From the NCBI RefSeq assembly GCF_019414865.1, contig NZ_DXLG01000021.1:1-20472 (forward strand): a DNA stretch of 20,472 nucleotides, in the 5' to 3' direction. The stretch is from Veillonella sp. Lineage in GTDB: Bacteria > Bacillota > Negativicutes > Veillonellales > Veillonellaceae. Made by a program: the position numbers and the translations under genes. The notes under the pieces are model-generated. The model had not been told where the DNA came from, did no database searches, and saw nothing but the letters and a program-made list of their open reading frames with translations. Of the stretch, positions 1 through 6,529 are shown piece by piece (position 1 is the first letter of the stretch; every line of letters begins with the position of its first letter).

Positions 1-92
1 ATATTAGATATCCTTATTATAGCATATTTGAGTATATATAAAAGTAAAATATGAAAATAATTATCTATAATTTAGATGTTAAGTATTTCTAC

Positions 93-121
93 TTGACACA
101 TTTTTTTTTATACTGTACCAT
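93..121 (+). promoter_or_regulatory. Candidate sigma-70-type promoter for the ylxM-ffh-rimM operon
   Basis: A perfect -35 hexamer TTGACA lies at 93-98. With a 17-base spacer the matching -10 position is TACCAT at 116-121, which is a weak match. A better-looking TATACT at 109-114 sits only 10 bases after the -35 and lacks a good -35 of its own at the right distance. The surrounding 1-161 region is very AT-rich and has no coding potential. The operon needs a promoter here, but the exact -10 is uncertain. Confidence 0.45.
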
Positions 122-161
122 ATGTAAAGTAATATGACTTGACAGTGATGGAGGTGGCGAA

Positions 162-497
162 ATGGAAGAACGAGTGCTTATAAGTTTGCTCTTGGATTTC
201 TATGGGCCATTATTGACGGACAAGCAACGCATGTCCTTACAACTTCACCACGAAGACGATATGTCCCTTGGAGAAATTGCTGAGGAACTAGGCGTATCAC
301 GGCAGGCTGTACACGATAACTTGCAGCGTGCTCGACACATTTTAAATGATTACGAATCAAAGTTGCACTTGGTAGAACAATATGAACAGCGTGAAGGTTT
401 GCTTTCACAATTGAAGGAAACCTTGCCTAAAGATGTTTTAGCTGAAACTAAGGTGCAGAAAGTATTGGCGCAAATGGAGGGATATTATGGCATTTGA
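162..497 (+). CDS. ylxM: YlxM-family SRP-associated HTH protein
   Basis: This is a small (111 aa) helix-turn-helix protein of the YlxM/p13 family, usually encoded directly upstream of ffh and linked to signal recognition particle function. The N-terminal half resembles sigma-factor region 4: the segment at about residues 35-62 (SLGEIAEELGVSRQAVHDNL and onward) is a clear HTH. The C-terminal part is helical and charged. A strong Shine-Dalgarno (GGAGGTGG) lies 4-5 bases before the ATG. The gene ends in a TGA at 495-497, 11 bases inside ffh, so the two are probably translationally coupled. Its position in front of ffh is the main support for the call. The exact molecular role of YlxM is not settled, so an SRP link is family knowledge rather than something shown here. 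Confidence 0.93.
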   Translation: MEERVLISLLLDFYGPLLTDKQRMSLQLHHEDDMSLGEIAEELGVSRQAVHDNLQRARHILNDYESKLHLVEQYEQREGLLSQLKETLPKDVLAETKVQKVLAQMEGYYGI

Positions 498-1839
498 TAG
501 CTTGTCAGAAAAACTGCAAGAAGCCTTTCAATCCTTGAAGGGGAAGGGCAAAATTACTGAAGATGATGTCAATCTTGCGTTGCGTCAAGTACGTACTGCA
601 TTACTAGAAGCAGACGTTAACTTTATGGTTGCGAAGGACTTTGTTAAGTCCATTAAGGAAAAGGCCCTTGGTGAAGAGGTGTTCGGTTCCTTGAATCCAG
701 CACAAACGGTTATTAAAATCGTAAATGACGAGTTAACGGCGTTATTGGGCGGTACACAAAGTCGTATCATGATTTCCAGTAAGCCTCCAACGATTATTAT
801 GCTCGTTGGTTTACAAGGTGCTGGTAAAACTACTACAGCTGGTAAGTTGGCAGTATACCTTCGCAAACAAGGTAAACATCCAATGCTCGTAGCGGCCGAC
901 GTATATCGTCCAGCTGCGATTACTCAATTGCAAGTTGTAGGTAAGCAAATCGATATCCCAGTATTTGCTGATGAAACACCTGGTGCCAATCCAGTAGACA
1001 TTGCACGTCGCGCCGTAGAGCAAAGCACGCATATGTTGAAAGATGTGGTTATCATCGATACAGCTGGTCGCTTGGCTATAGATGAAGTCCTTATGGATGA
1101 GTTATCCAACATTAAAGCCGCTGTTCGACCTCATGAAATTCTACTCGTTGTGGACTCCATGATCGGTCAAGATGCGGTGACAACAGCACAAACGTTTAAT
1201 GAAAAATTAGGCGTTGATGGTGTTATCCTCACTAAACTCGATGGTGATGCGCGCGGTGGTGCTGCATTATCCATCAAAGCTGTAACAGGCTTGCCAATTA
1301 AGTTCACTGGGGTAAGCGAAAAAATGGATGGTTTCGATGTATTCTATCCAGACCGCATGGCTTCTCGTATCCTCGACTTGGGCGACTTTAAAACATTAAT
1401 CGAAAATGTACAAGGCGCCATCGATGAAGAAGAAGCTCGTGAAATGGCTAAGAAAATGGCGAAAAACAATTTCACCTTGGATGACTTCTTGAAACAGATG
1501 AACCAAGTGAGAAAGTTAGGGCCATTACAAAATATTATTGGTATGTTGCCAGGCATGGGACAAATTAAGGATCAATTGAAAGACTTTGATTTGAACAGTA
1601 AAGAGGTGCGCCGTATTGAGGCCATCATTACATCCATGACGGCAGCAGAGCGAGAAAATCCAAGTATTCTTAATGGTTCTCGCCGCAAGCGTATTGCGTT
1701 AGGTTCTGGTACTCAGGTACAAGATGTAAATCGCTTGTTGAAACAATTTGAAGAAGCGCGGAAGATGATGAAGCGCATGCAAGGTTTACGTGGCGGTAAG
1801 GGCGGCTTCCCTGGAATGCCTAAATTACCGTTTATGTAA
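487..1839 (+). CDS. ffh: Signal recognition particle protein Ffh (SRP54)
   Basis: This is the GTPase subunit of the signal recognition particle. It binds 4.5S/6S SRP RNA and signal sequences on nascent chains and delivers ribosomes to FtsY at the membrane. At 450 aa it is full length. The N domain spans about 1-90. The G domain carries the P-loop GLQGAGKTT (108-116), DTAGRL (191-196) and TKLDGDARGG (249-258). The M domain starts at about 325, has the finger-loop segment GMLPGMGQI (352-360) and the RNA-binding SRRKRIALGSGT stretch (398-409), and ends in a Met/Gly/Pro-rich tail. The start has GGAGG eight bases upstream and overlaps the end of ylxM. All expected motifs are intact. The secD/secF genes downstream in the same window belong to the same export route. 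Confidence 0.99.
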   Translation: MAFDSLSEKLQEAFQSLKGKGKITEDDVNLALRQVRTALLEADVNFMVAKDFVKSIKEKALGEEVFGSLNPAQTVIKIVNDELTALLGGTQSRIMISSKPPTIIMLVGLQGAGKTTTAGKLAVYLRKQGKHPMLVAADVYRPAAITQLQVVGKQIDIPVFADETPGANPVDIARRAVEQSTHMLKDVVIIDTAGRLAIDEVLMDELSNIKAAVRPHEILLVVDSMIGQDAVTTAQTFNEKLGVDGVILTKLDGDARGGAALSIKAVTGLPIKFTGVSEKMDGFDVFYPDRMASRILDLGDFKTLIENVQGAIDEEEAREMAKKMAKNNFTLDDFLKQMNQVRKLGPLQNIIGMLPGMGQIKDQLKDFDLNSKEVRRIEAIITSMTAAERENPSILNGSRRKRIALGSGTQVQDVNRLLKQFEEARKMMKRMQGLRGGKGGFPGMPKLPFM

Positions 1840-1842
1840 TAC

Positions 1843-1873
1843 ATGGGCAGGGGCGCTGAACCTGTCCACCCAT
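1843..1873 (+). promoter_or_regulatory. Hairpin in the ffh-rpsP gap (possible leader or processing element)
   Basis: The short gap before rpsP contains an interrupted inverted repeat. ATGGG (1843-1847) pairs with CCCAT (1869-1873), and CAGG (1848-1851) with CCTG (1861-1864), leaving TCCA as a bulge and a 9-base loop. An alternative fold pairs 1845-1851 with 1861-1867 through one G-U. There is no T-tract, so it is not an intrinsic terminator. It ends about 10 bases before the strong rpsP ribosome-binding site (AAGGAGGTG). Its role is unknown. It could set the ffh/rpsP expression ratio by mRNA processing or translational control. Confidence 0.4.
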
Positions 1874-1898
1874 ATCAGTATAAGGAGGTGAATTTCAC

Positions 1899-2162
1899 AT
1901 GTTAAAAATTCGTTTGACTCGTTTAGGTGCTAAAAAAGCTCCTTTCTACCGTATCGTTGTTGCTGACGCACGTGCTCCACGTGAAGGTCGTCCTGTTGAC
2001 ACTATTGGTCAATATGATGCTACTAAACAACCAGCTATCGTTAATGTAGACGAAGAAAAAGCTTTGGCTTGGTTAGCTAAAGGTGCTCAGCCTACTGACA
2101 CTGTTCGCTCCTTGTTCAAAAAACAAGGCGTTATGCAAAAATTTGCTGACGCTAAAAAGTAA
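1899..2162 (+). CDS. rpsP: 30S ribosomal protein S16
   Basis: This is ribosomal protein S16, which binds 16S rRNA early in 30S assembly. The 87-aa product has the family's hallmark N-terminus (MLKIRLTRLGAKKAPFYRIV), followed by a VADARAPREGR segment and GQYD at about residues 38-41, then a Lys-rich C-terminus. Length and motifs are normal for bacterial S16. The ATG is preceded by a near-consensus Shine-Dalgarno, AAGGAGGTG, consistent with the high translation expected of a ribosomal protein. It sits in the conserved order ffh-rpsP-khpA-ylqD-rimM-trmD. Confidence 0.99.
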   Translation: MLKIRLTRLGAKKAPFYRIVVADARAPREGRPVDTIGQYDATKQPAIVNVDEEKALAWLAKGAQPTDTVRSLFKKQGVMQKFADAKK

Positions 2163-2180
2163 TTAATAGAGAGGCATACT

Positions 2181-2411
2181 GTGATGATAGAATTAATTTC
2201 ATTAATTGCGAAATCATTAGTGAAGCAGCCTGATGCCGTATCTGTTACCATGGTCCAAAAGGGGAATATGGAAGTTTACGAACTTCATGTAGCCCCAGAG
2301 GATATGGGCAAAGTCATCGGAAAGCAAGGACGAATAGCGAAAGCAATTCGCGCTGTGGTGAAAGCGGCGGCTATTAAAGAGAACAAAAAGATATCTGTTG
2401 ATATTGTCTAA
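2181..2411 (+). CDS. khpA: KhpA (YlqC) single-KH-domain RNA-binding protein
   Basis: This is a 76-aa protein made of one KH domain, the RNA-binding fold of the KhpA/YlqC family. In other Gram-positive-type bacteria KhpA pairs with KhpB (Jag/EloR) and affects cell elongation and RNA metabolism. The GxxG loop that contacts RNA is GKQG at residues 47-50, inside VIGKQGRIAKAIR. The C-terminal KISVDIV strand is typical. The start is either GTG at 2181 or ATG at 2184. The AGAGAGG ribosome-binding site fits both, so the N-terminus is uncertain by one residue. It follows rpsP by 18 bases and precedes the YlqD-family gene, as in Bacillus. Confidence 0.95.
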   Translation: MMIELISLIAKSLVKQPDAVSVTMVQKGNMEVYELHVAPEDMGKVIGKQGRIAKAIRAVVKAAAIKENKKISVDIV

Positions 2412-2425
2412 AAGGGAGTATTCCA

Positions 2426-2833
2426 ATGGAAGAAATGACATTACGTGTCCCTGTAGCAGTAAAAGCAAAAGTAACAGAAGACTTGAAAGCGAAAATTGTA
2501 TCTGATCTTGAAACTCGCCTTGATATGGTGAATAAAGATTTGGAAGCAATTGAGTTTCAAGCTCAACGTATTTTGGCTGATGCGGCTAAAGTTGATGCTA
2601 CAAGTCTTACTGCAATTCGTCAACAAATCGACGAAGAGAAAAATAAACGCTTGGCTTTCAAAGAAGAAGTAACAGCTAAATTGAAAGACGCTCAAGAATT
2701 ATCCTTAGGAACTGAAATTCCTCAAGGTACATTAGAGCAAACAGTTACCGTTAAAATCGGGGATAATTTGGATGCCATGATGGGCGCTGAAATCCTATTA
2801 GAAGACGGTAAAATCGTTGCGTTTCGTCAATAA
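2426..2833 (+). CDS. YlqD-family protein
   Basis: This 135-aa protein matches the YlqD family in position (between the KH-domain gene and rimM) and architecture. It has a short N-terminal strand (LRVPVAVKAKV), a long charged helical or coiled-coil region at about residues 16-95, and a C-terminal beta-rich part (LEQTVTVKIGDNLDAMMGAEILLEDGKIVAF). There is no signal peptide or membrane segment. No biochemical function is established for the family. Its constant location suggests a role near ribosome maturation, but that is inference. The ribosome-binding site is AAAGGGAG. The stop TAA and the rimM start share one base (TAATG), so rimM is probably translated by coupling. Confidence 0.85.
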   Translation: MEEMTLRVPVAVKAKVTEDLKAKIVSDLETRLDMVNKDLEAIEFQAQRILADAAKVDATSLTAIRQQIDEEKNKRLAFKEEVTAKLKDAQELSLGTEIPQGTLEQTVTVKIGDNLDAMMGAEILLEDGKIVAFRQ

Positions 2834-3330
2834 TGAAGCCTAACGATTTCATCACAATAGGTGTTATCATCGCCCCGCACGGCGTGCGGGGTGATCTTCG
2901 TATTATGCCTCAAACCGATTTTCCAGAACGGTTTATGCATATGGATGCCTGTTACATCGATGGTAAAGAATACCACGTTGCATCCGCACGATTTCACAAA
3001 CAATTTGTATTAGCATCCTTTAAGGAAATTCCTGATCGCAACACGGCTGAATTATTCGGTAAGAAAGAAATTCAAGTACGCCGTGAAGACTTAGTTGAAT
3101 TGCCAGAAGGTCGCTATTACATCTTTGATATTATTGGTCTCGAAGTACAAGATACAAAGGGCAATGTGCTTGGCACAGTGACTGATGTATTACAACCGGG
3201 TGCTAATGATGTCTATGTGGTTTCCAAAGATGGGGAACCAGATCAATTATTTGCAGCCATTGAAGATGTTGTTAAAGACATTGACGTGGAAAATAATTTA
3301 ATGATCGTAGATCCGCCTGAATGGATATAA
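2833..3330 (+). CDS. rimM: Ribosome maturation factor RimM
   Basis: This is a 16S rRNA processing and 30S assembly factor that binds ribosomal protein S19 and helps mature the 30S head. The 165-aa product has the N-terminal RimM domain with the signature PHGVRGDLRI (15-24). It then has the PRC-barrel domain from about residue 92, with RYYIFDIIGLEV (94-105), GANDVYVV (123-130) and a VDPPEWI end. There is no obvious ribosome-binding site of its own. The start lies in a TAATG overlap with the preceding gene, so reinitiation is likely. The codons for PHGVRG form a very GC-rich perfect inverted repeat (listed separately). The 3' end lies in an intrinsic terminator stem. RimM, S16 and TrmD are functionally linked in other bacteria. 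Confidence 0.98.
   Translation: MKPNDFITIGVIIAPHGVRGDLRIMPQTDFPERFMHMDACYIDGKEYHVASARFHKQFVLASFKEIPDRNTAELFGKKEIQVRREDLVELPEGRYYIFDIIGLEVQDTKGNVLGTVTDVLQPGANDVYVVSKDGEPDQLFAAIEDVVKDIDVENNLMIVDPPEWI
2869..2895 (+). other. GC-rich intragenic hairpin near the rimM start
   Basis: CCCCGCAC (2873-2880), loop GGC, GTGCGGGG (2884-2891) form a perfect 8-bp stem. It extends through G-U, C-G, T-A and A-T pairs to 12 bp (2869-2880 with 2884-2895). It begins 36 bases after the rimM ATG and covers the codons of the conserved PHGVRG motif. It stands out in an otherwise AT-rich gene. There is no T-tract after it, so it is not a terminator. The codon choice rather than the protein sequence creates the stem. 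Confidence 0.6.
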
Positions 3331-3352
3331 TCCTTTAGGCGGTTTTGTTTTA
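3313..3352 (+). terminator. Intrinsic terminator overlapping the rimM stop codon
   Basis: CCGCCTGAA (3313-3321) pairs with TTTAGGCGG (3334-3342), with an inner GGAT/ATCC extension and a triloop. TTTTGTTTTAT follows. The left arm lies in the last rimM codons and the stop TAA (3328-3330) is in the inner part of the stem. Translation to the stop should therefore occlude the hairpin, which would make termination sensitive to ribosome position. Confidence 0.85.
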
Positions 3353-3383
3353 TCTACATATAGGTATATTATGGTAAAAGTTA

Positions 3384-3389
3384 TATAAT
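3384..3389 (+). promoter_or_regulatory. Possible -10 element upstream of trmD
   Basis: After the rimM terminator there are about 100 bases of AT-rich sequence before trmD. A perfect TATAAT is at 3384-3389, but no convincing -35 lies 16-18 bases upstream. The terminator implies that trmD needs its own promoter or readthrough. A 12-base palindrome ATATAGCTATAT (3388-3399) overlaps the region. This is a weak call. Confidence 0.3.
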
Positions 3390-3450
3390 ATAGCTATATA
3401 TAGATAATGCTAATGAGTTTATGTGAGTTAATAAGTATAGGGGACAGTCT

Positions 3451-4281
3451 ATGCGTATCGATATCGTATCTTTATTTCCTGAGTTTTTTGATGCCTTTTT
3501 TAGTCATTCCATCATAAAACGGGCTATCGAAGCGGAACGATTGTCTATGGGTGTAACTAACCCTCGAGATTTTAGTCACAATAAACATGGTCAAGTTGAT
3601 GATACGCCATATGGTGGTGGTGCAGGTATGCTCATGATGGCACCTCCCATTTTTGAAGCGGTGGAATCTGTTATTGCTCAATATGACAATACCCTTAACA
3701 GTACCTATACTACCGATGAGATGTGTGATGAAATGAGTCTTATTGGTAATCCTAGTGAAAGTATACGACGTCGTATTATTTTCATGGGACCTACAGGCCA
3801 GCCTTTCACACAGGAGAAGGCTCGTGAACTAGCTACATACGATCAAATAGTCCTCATTTGTGGCCATTATGAAGGTGTAGACTATCGTGTAGAGGAACAT
3901 TTAGTAGATGAAACGATTTCTATTGGTGATTATGTATTAACTGGTGGCGAGTTGCCAGCTATGGTTGTAGCCGATGCAGTAGCGCGCATGATCCCCGGCG
4001 TACTAGGTGCGGCGAGTGGGGCACAGGAGGATTCTTTTTATGAACCTTTGTTAGAATGCCCTCAATATACAAAGCCCCCTGAATTTAGAGGCTGGACTGT
4101 ACCAGATGTATTGAGAAGTGGGCATCATAAAAATATTGCTACTTGGCGTCAAAAAGAAGCACTTAAAAGAACTCGGTTGTTACGTCCAGATTTATTGGAA
4201 CGTCCATTAACAAAAGAAGAGATTAAGCTTTTAAAAGAGATAGTTCAGGAAGAGTCTGTAAGACTTAAAGGTGAAGAATGA
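3451..4281 (+). CDS. trmD: tRNA (guanine37-N1)-methyltransferase TrmD
   Basis: TrmD is a SPOUT methyltransferase that makes m1G37 next to the anticodon using SAM, preventing +1 frameshifting. It acts as a dimer. Visible hallmarks are the N-terminal LFPEFF, DDTPYGGGAGMLMM (50-63), the knot region CGHYEGVDYR (137-146), SIGDYVLTGGELPAM (157-171), IPGVLG (181-186), AQEDSF (191-196, with the probable catalytic Asp194) and the C-terminal RSGHH and RRPDLL-like segments. At 276 aa it is longer than the usual 240-255. The excess is an approximately 25-residue polar insert at about 77-104, before the SAM-binding loop, which reads MGPTG instead of the common xxPQG. The ribosome-binding site AGGGG is 8 bases upstream. 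The gene ends in an ATGA overlap with the next gene. Confidence 0.97.
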   Translation: MRIDIVSLFPEFFDAFFSHSIIKRAIEAERLSMGVTNPRDFSHNKHGQVDDTPYGGGAGMLMMAPPIFEAVESVIAQYDNTLNSTYTTDEMCDEMSLIGNPSESIRRRIIFMGPTGQPFTQEKARELATYDQIVLICGHYEGVDYRVEEHLVDETISIGDYVLTGGELPAMVVADAVARMIPGVLGAASGAQEDSFYEPLLECPQYTKPPEFRGWTVPDVLRSGHHKNIATWRQKEALKRTRLLRPDLLERPLTKEEIKLLKEIVQEESVRLKGEE

Positions 4282-4931
4282 AAGCGTTAGTATTAGGCGC
4301 CACTGGTGCAGTGGGCCGTCATATTGTAGACACGTTAATTGATAATCATGAGATTCAAGACATTCATGTATTTGTACGTCGTCCAGTAACATATACATCT
4401 CCAAAGGTAACGGTTCATATTGTTAATTTTGATGAACCTCGTGAATGGGCACACTTAGTGACAGGGGATATTTTATTCTCTGCTATGGGTACAAACCGTA
4501 AACAAGCAGGCTCTAAAGAAGCACAGTGGACAGTCGATTATACCTACCAGTACGAAATGGCTCGCATTGCAGCTCAAAATGGAGTAAAAAAATATGGATT
4601 AGTGTCTTCTTTAGGGGCAAACCCAAAATCAAAATTCTTTTATATGTCCATGAAAGGACAATTGGAAGAGGTTATCTTAGAACTTCCATTTGAAGCGATT
4701 GTTATTGTTCGTCCAGCTACATTAATTCGAGAAGAATCTAAGTTGGTAGAACGCATTAGCTGTGCTATATTTGGTGTTATCAACAAAGCTCATATATTAA
4801 TGAGCCAAGAACCCGTAAAGACGGCTGATGTGGCCAATGTCCTTGTAAAAGCTACAATAGGTCAGCAGTATGGCATTTCCATTATTGAAAATGAAACGAT
4901 TCATGAGCGGATAGGCTACTTTAAAGCTTAA
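4278..4931 (+). CDS. TIP30/HTATIP2-like NAD(P)-binding oxidoreductase
   Basis: This is a 217-aa atypical short-chain dehydrogenase/reductase. The Rossmann nucleotide loop GATGAVG is at 7-13 and VRRP at 33-36 is the likely dinucleotide discriminator. SSLGA (110-114) and YMSMK (122-126) correspond to the Ser and YxxxK of extended and atypical SDRs. The DYTYQYEMARIAAQNGVKKY segment matches the pattern seen in the TIP30/CC3 family of NAD(P)H-binding proteins. No substrate can be deduced. The start overlaps trmD by four bases (ATGA), so it is co-translated with a tRNA methyltransferase. A metabolic link to that gene or to the following cassette is only inferred. A small CCACTG/CAGTGG hairpin lies over the GATGAVG codons. 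Confidence 0.8.
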   Translation: MKALVLGATGAVGRHIVDTLIDNHEIQDIHVFVRRPVTYTSPKVTVHIVNFDEPREWAHLVTGDILFSAMGTNRKQAGSKEAQWTVDYTYQYEMARIAAQNGVKKYGLVSSLGANPKSKFFYMSMKGQLEEVILELPFEAIVIVRPATLIREESKLVERISCAIFGVINKAHILMSQEPVKTADVANVLVKATIGQQYGISIIENETIHERIGYFKA

Positions 4932-4957
4932 TTTCATTAAATCCCGTTTTGGAGAGG

Positions 4958-4991
4958 GAATAGGCCGAAATCCATATGATTTTGCCTATTC
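4958..4991 (+). promoter_or_regulatory. Long hairpin upstream of the DUF4178-type gene
   Basis: GAATAGGC (4958-4965) pairs with GCCTATTC (4984-4991). After a single bulged C (4966), GAAATC (4967-4972) pairs with GATTTT (4978-4983), with one G-U. The loop is CATAT. The whole is a 14-bp stem with one bulge, ending five bases before the GAGG ribosome-binding site (4996-4999) of the next gene. Neither strand has a T-tract, so it does not look like a terminator. It is a candidate translational or mRNA-stability control element for the cassette downstream. Confidence 0.55.
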
Positions 4992-5005
4992 GAGCGAGGT
5001 TATGT

Positions 5006-6076
5006 ATGGAGTTTAATTGTTATGATGTCCTTGAGGTTCAGGGCAGTCGTTATGTAATAACTGAAAAAATTAAATATAACGAGATTATTCCAAAAGCAGA
5101 TCAGGAACAGGCCTATAAAGCTAAGCCGTCAATGCAAAAATCACCTGGTGATTATTGGCACGAATATGGCCTCGAGGCTGTAGAGGGAACAGATAAAATA
5201 TGGGTCACCATTGAATACAATGATAATGAATGGTGCACTGTATCTAGAACATCCTATCGTAAGCGTGCACCGAAGGGCTTTACATTACATCAAATCGGTT
5301 TGGAAAAGGTTGTAGATGTAGATGGTGATAGTGGTGCTTCCGTAGGTGATCGAGCTGGCTATAAGGAATATCAATTGCCTTGTGAAGGCGGCGCTAGCGT
5401 ATTCTTTGAAGAAAATTGGTTTAAAGGTGAGATGATGTTCGCCGAAGGGGCACGTGTTCCTTTGAGGAATATTCGTCTCTGTAATGATGCGGAAGCTAAT
5501 GCTATTAGTAAAAAGAAACGGAATCAACGTCTAAAAAAACGCTTTCAAGGAGTTGCTACTTCTATAGGGGTCGGTGCATTATTTTTACTATTTCTGTTTT
5601 GGTCGGACAATGATTTGTCTTGGCATAGTATACGTGCTATGTTTGGAGTGCCTTACACGGCAAAAGAACATATGCATGACACATCTGCATATTATACAAA
5701 AACAGATTCGGATAGCGACTATGTATACACGTCTTCGTTGGACCCTGTTAGTACCGCATTAGATTTGATTGATTCTGTGAATGGTGATATTAAGAATGAG
5801 CGGGATAACTTAGAAGAGGGACATGAAGTTATTGTATTTTATTCTGGGGACTTGGTGTATCTCATCACTAATACGGATGGACAAACTAGGGTTAAGGTAT
5901 GTGAACAATCAAAATTAACACAAGAGGATTGGAAAATTATTGATCGTACATTTATCAGCTCTCATATACTCGATAACTATGCGACCATGGTTCGACTAGG
6001 GGATAAAACGGGACGCGAACGGTTGTATCCTACCAGCAACTCTGATAACACATCCAATACAAAATTATATTATTAG
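5006..6076 (+). CDS. DUF4178-type single-pass membrane protein
   Basis: I place the start at ATG 5006, which has GAGG six bases upstream. An in-frame ATG at 4976 lies inside the hairpin and has no well-placed ribosome-binding site. The 356-aa product has a cytoplasmic N-terminal half with strand-rich DUF4178-like features: YWHEYGLE at 50-57, IWVTIEYNDNEW and FTLHQIG. A Lys/Arg-rich patch KKKRNQRLKKRF (169-180) follows, then one transmembrane segment (about 183-199). An acidic, Ser/Asp-rich external domain of about 155 residues includes HEVIVFYSGDLVYLITN, which may be DUF4247-like. The positive-inside rule puts the C-terminus outside. DUF4178 genes often neighbour DUF350 and polyamine- or ATP-grasp-type enzymes, as here. 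The function is unknown and the domain call is from pattern memory only. Confidence 0.65.
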   Translation: MEFNCYDVLEVQGSRYVITEKIKYNEIIPKADQEQAYKAKPSMQKSPGDYWHEYGLEAVEGTDKIWVTIEYNDNEWCTVSRTSYRKRAPKGFTLHQIGLEKVVDVDGDSGASVGDRAGYKEYQLPCEGGASVFFEENWFKGEMMFAEGARVPLRNIRLCNDAEANAISKKKRNQRLKKRFQGVATSIGVGALFLLFLFWSDNDLSWHSIRAMFGVPYTAKEHMHDTSAYYTKTDSDSDYVYTSSLDPVSTALDLIDSVNGDIKNERDNLEEGHEVIVFYSGDLVYLITNTDGQTRVKVCEQSKLTQEDWKIIDRTFISSHILDNYATMVRLGDKTGRERLYPTSNSDNTSNTKLYY

Positions 6077-6086
6077 GAGGCTTATA

Positions 6087-6518
6087 ATGATTTATATACC
6101 AGATATATTATTGACGATTTTTTATGCTTGTTTTGGAATTTTTCTAATGTTAACAGCTAATACTGTTATTGATTTCTTCGTGCCTGGAAAATTTAGTGAA
6201 GAAATTAAGCGTGGTAACTGTGCTGTCGCATGGCTCTCAGCAGGTTCATTTATCGGCATTGGTGAAATCTTGCGCGCTGTCATCATGTCTCCTGTAGTGG
6301 CTACAGCTGATACATCTTTATTGCACGGTGTTGTGGCCAGTATCGTATATGCTATTTTAGGAATTGTATTATTTGTAACAGGCTATATGTTTATTAATTT
6401 ATGGCATCGAAAATATAATTTATCTGAAGAGATTATGCGTGGTAATACAGCAGCGGGTATCCTCGTTTTTGGCATCTTTGTAGGTCTTGCTCTCGTTATT
6501 AGTGGTGCTGTGCACTAA
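6087..6518 (+). CDS. DUF350 (YjfL-family) four-helix membrane protein
   Basis: This is a 143-aa integral membrane protein with about four hydrophobic segments (roughly 5-25, 44-68, 80-104 and 120-141). It contains a visible internal duplication. FSEEIKRGNCAVAWLSAGSF (36-55) and LSEEIMRGNTAAGILVFGIF (112-131) share the pattern SEEIxRGNxA followed by a glycine-containing helix. This matches the DUF350/YjfL family. It has no catalytic signature and may be a membrane scaffold, channel or sensor. An AGGAGG ribosome-binding site sits 10 bases after the preceding stop. In E. coli the relatives yjfL, yjfM and yjfC are adjacent, which is the same company seen here. Confidence 0.85.
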   Translation: MIYIPDILLTIFYACFGIFLMLTANTVIDFFVPGKFSEEIKRGNCAVAWLSAGSFIGIGEILRAVIMSPVVATADTSLLHGVVASIVYAILGIVLFVTGYMFINLWHRKYNLSEEIMRGNTAAGILVFGIFVGLALVISGAVH

Positions 6519-6529
6519 GGGAGTGTCCT

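Noticed and set aside
139..144. Second TTGACA close to the ylxM start
   Set aside because: It is too near the start codon to leave room for a -10 element and leader, and is probably chance.
2191..2207. AATTAAT/ATTAATT hairpin at the start of khpA
   Set aside because: The stem is all A-T and would be unstable, so it is not counted with the GC-rich start-proximal hairpins.
2217..2549. 110-aa minus-strand frame spanning khpA and the YlqD-family gene
   Set aside because: It contains a run of leucines from the antisense of charged codons and spans two real genes, so it is not a gene.
3388..3399. 12-base palindrome ATATAGCTATAT upstream of trmD
   Set aside because: It is entirely AT-rich around one GC pair in an AT-rich gap, and such palindromes are expected by chance.
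4976..5005. Upstream in-frame ATG that would lengthen the DUF4178-type protein by 10 residues
   Set aside because: It lies inside the loop and stem of the 4958-4991 hairpin, the nearest purine-rich stretch is about 17 bases away, and ATG 5006 has a well-spaced GAGG.
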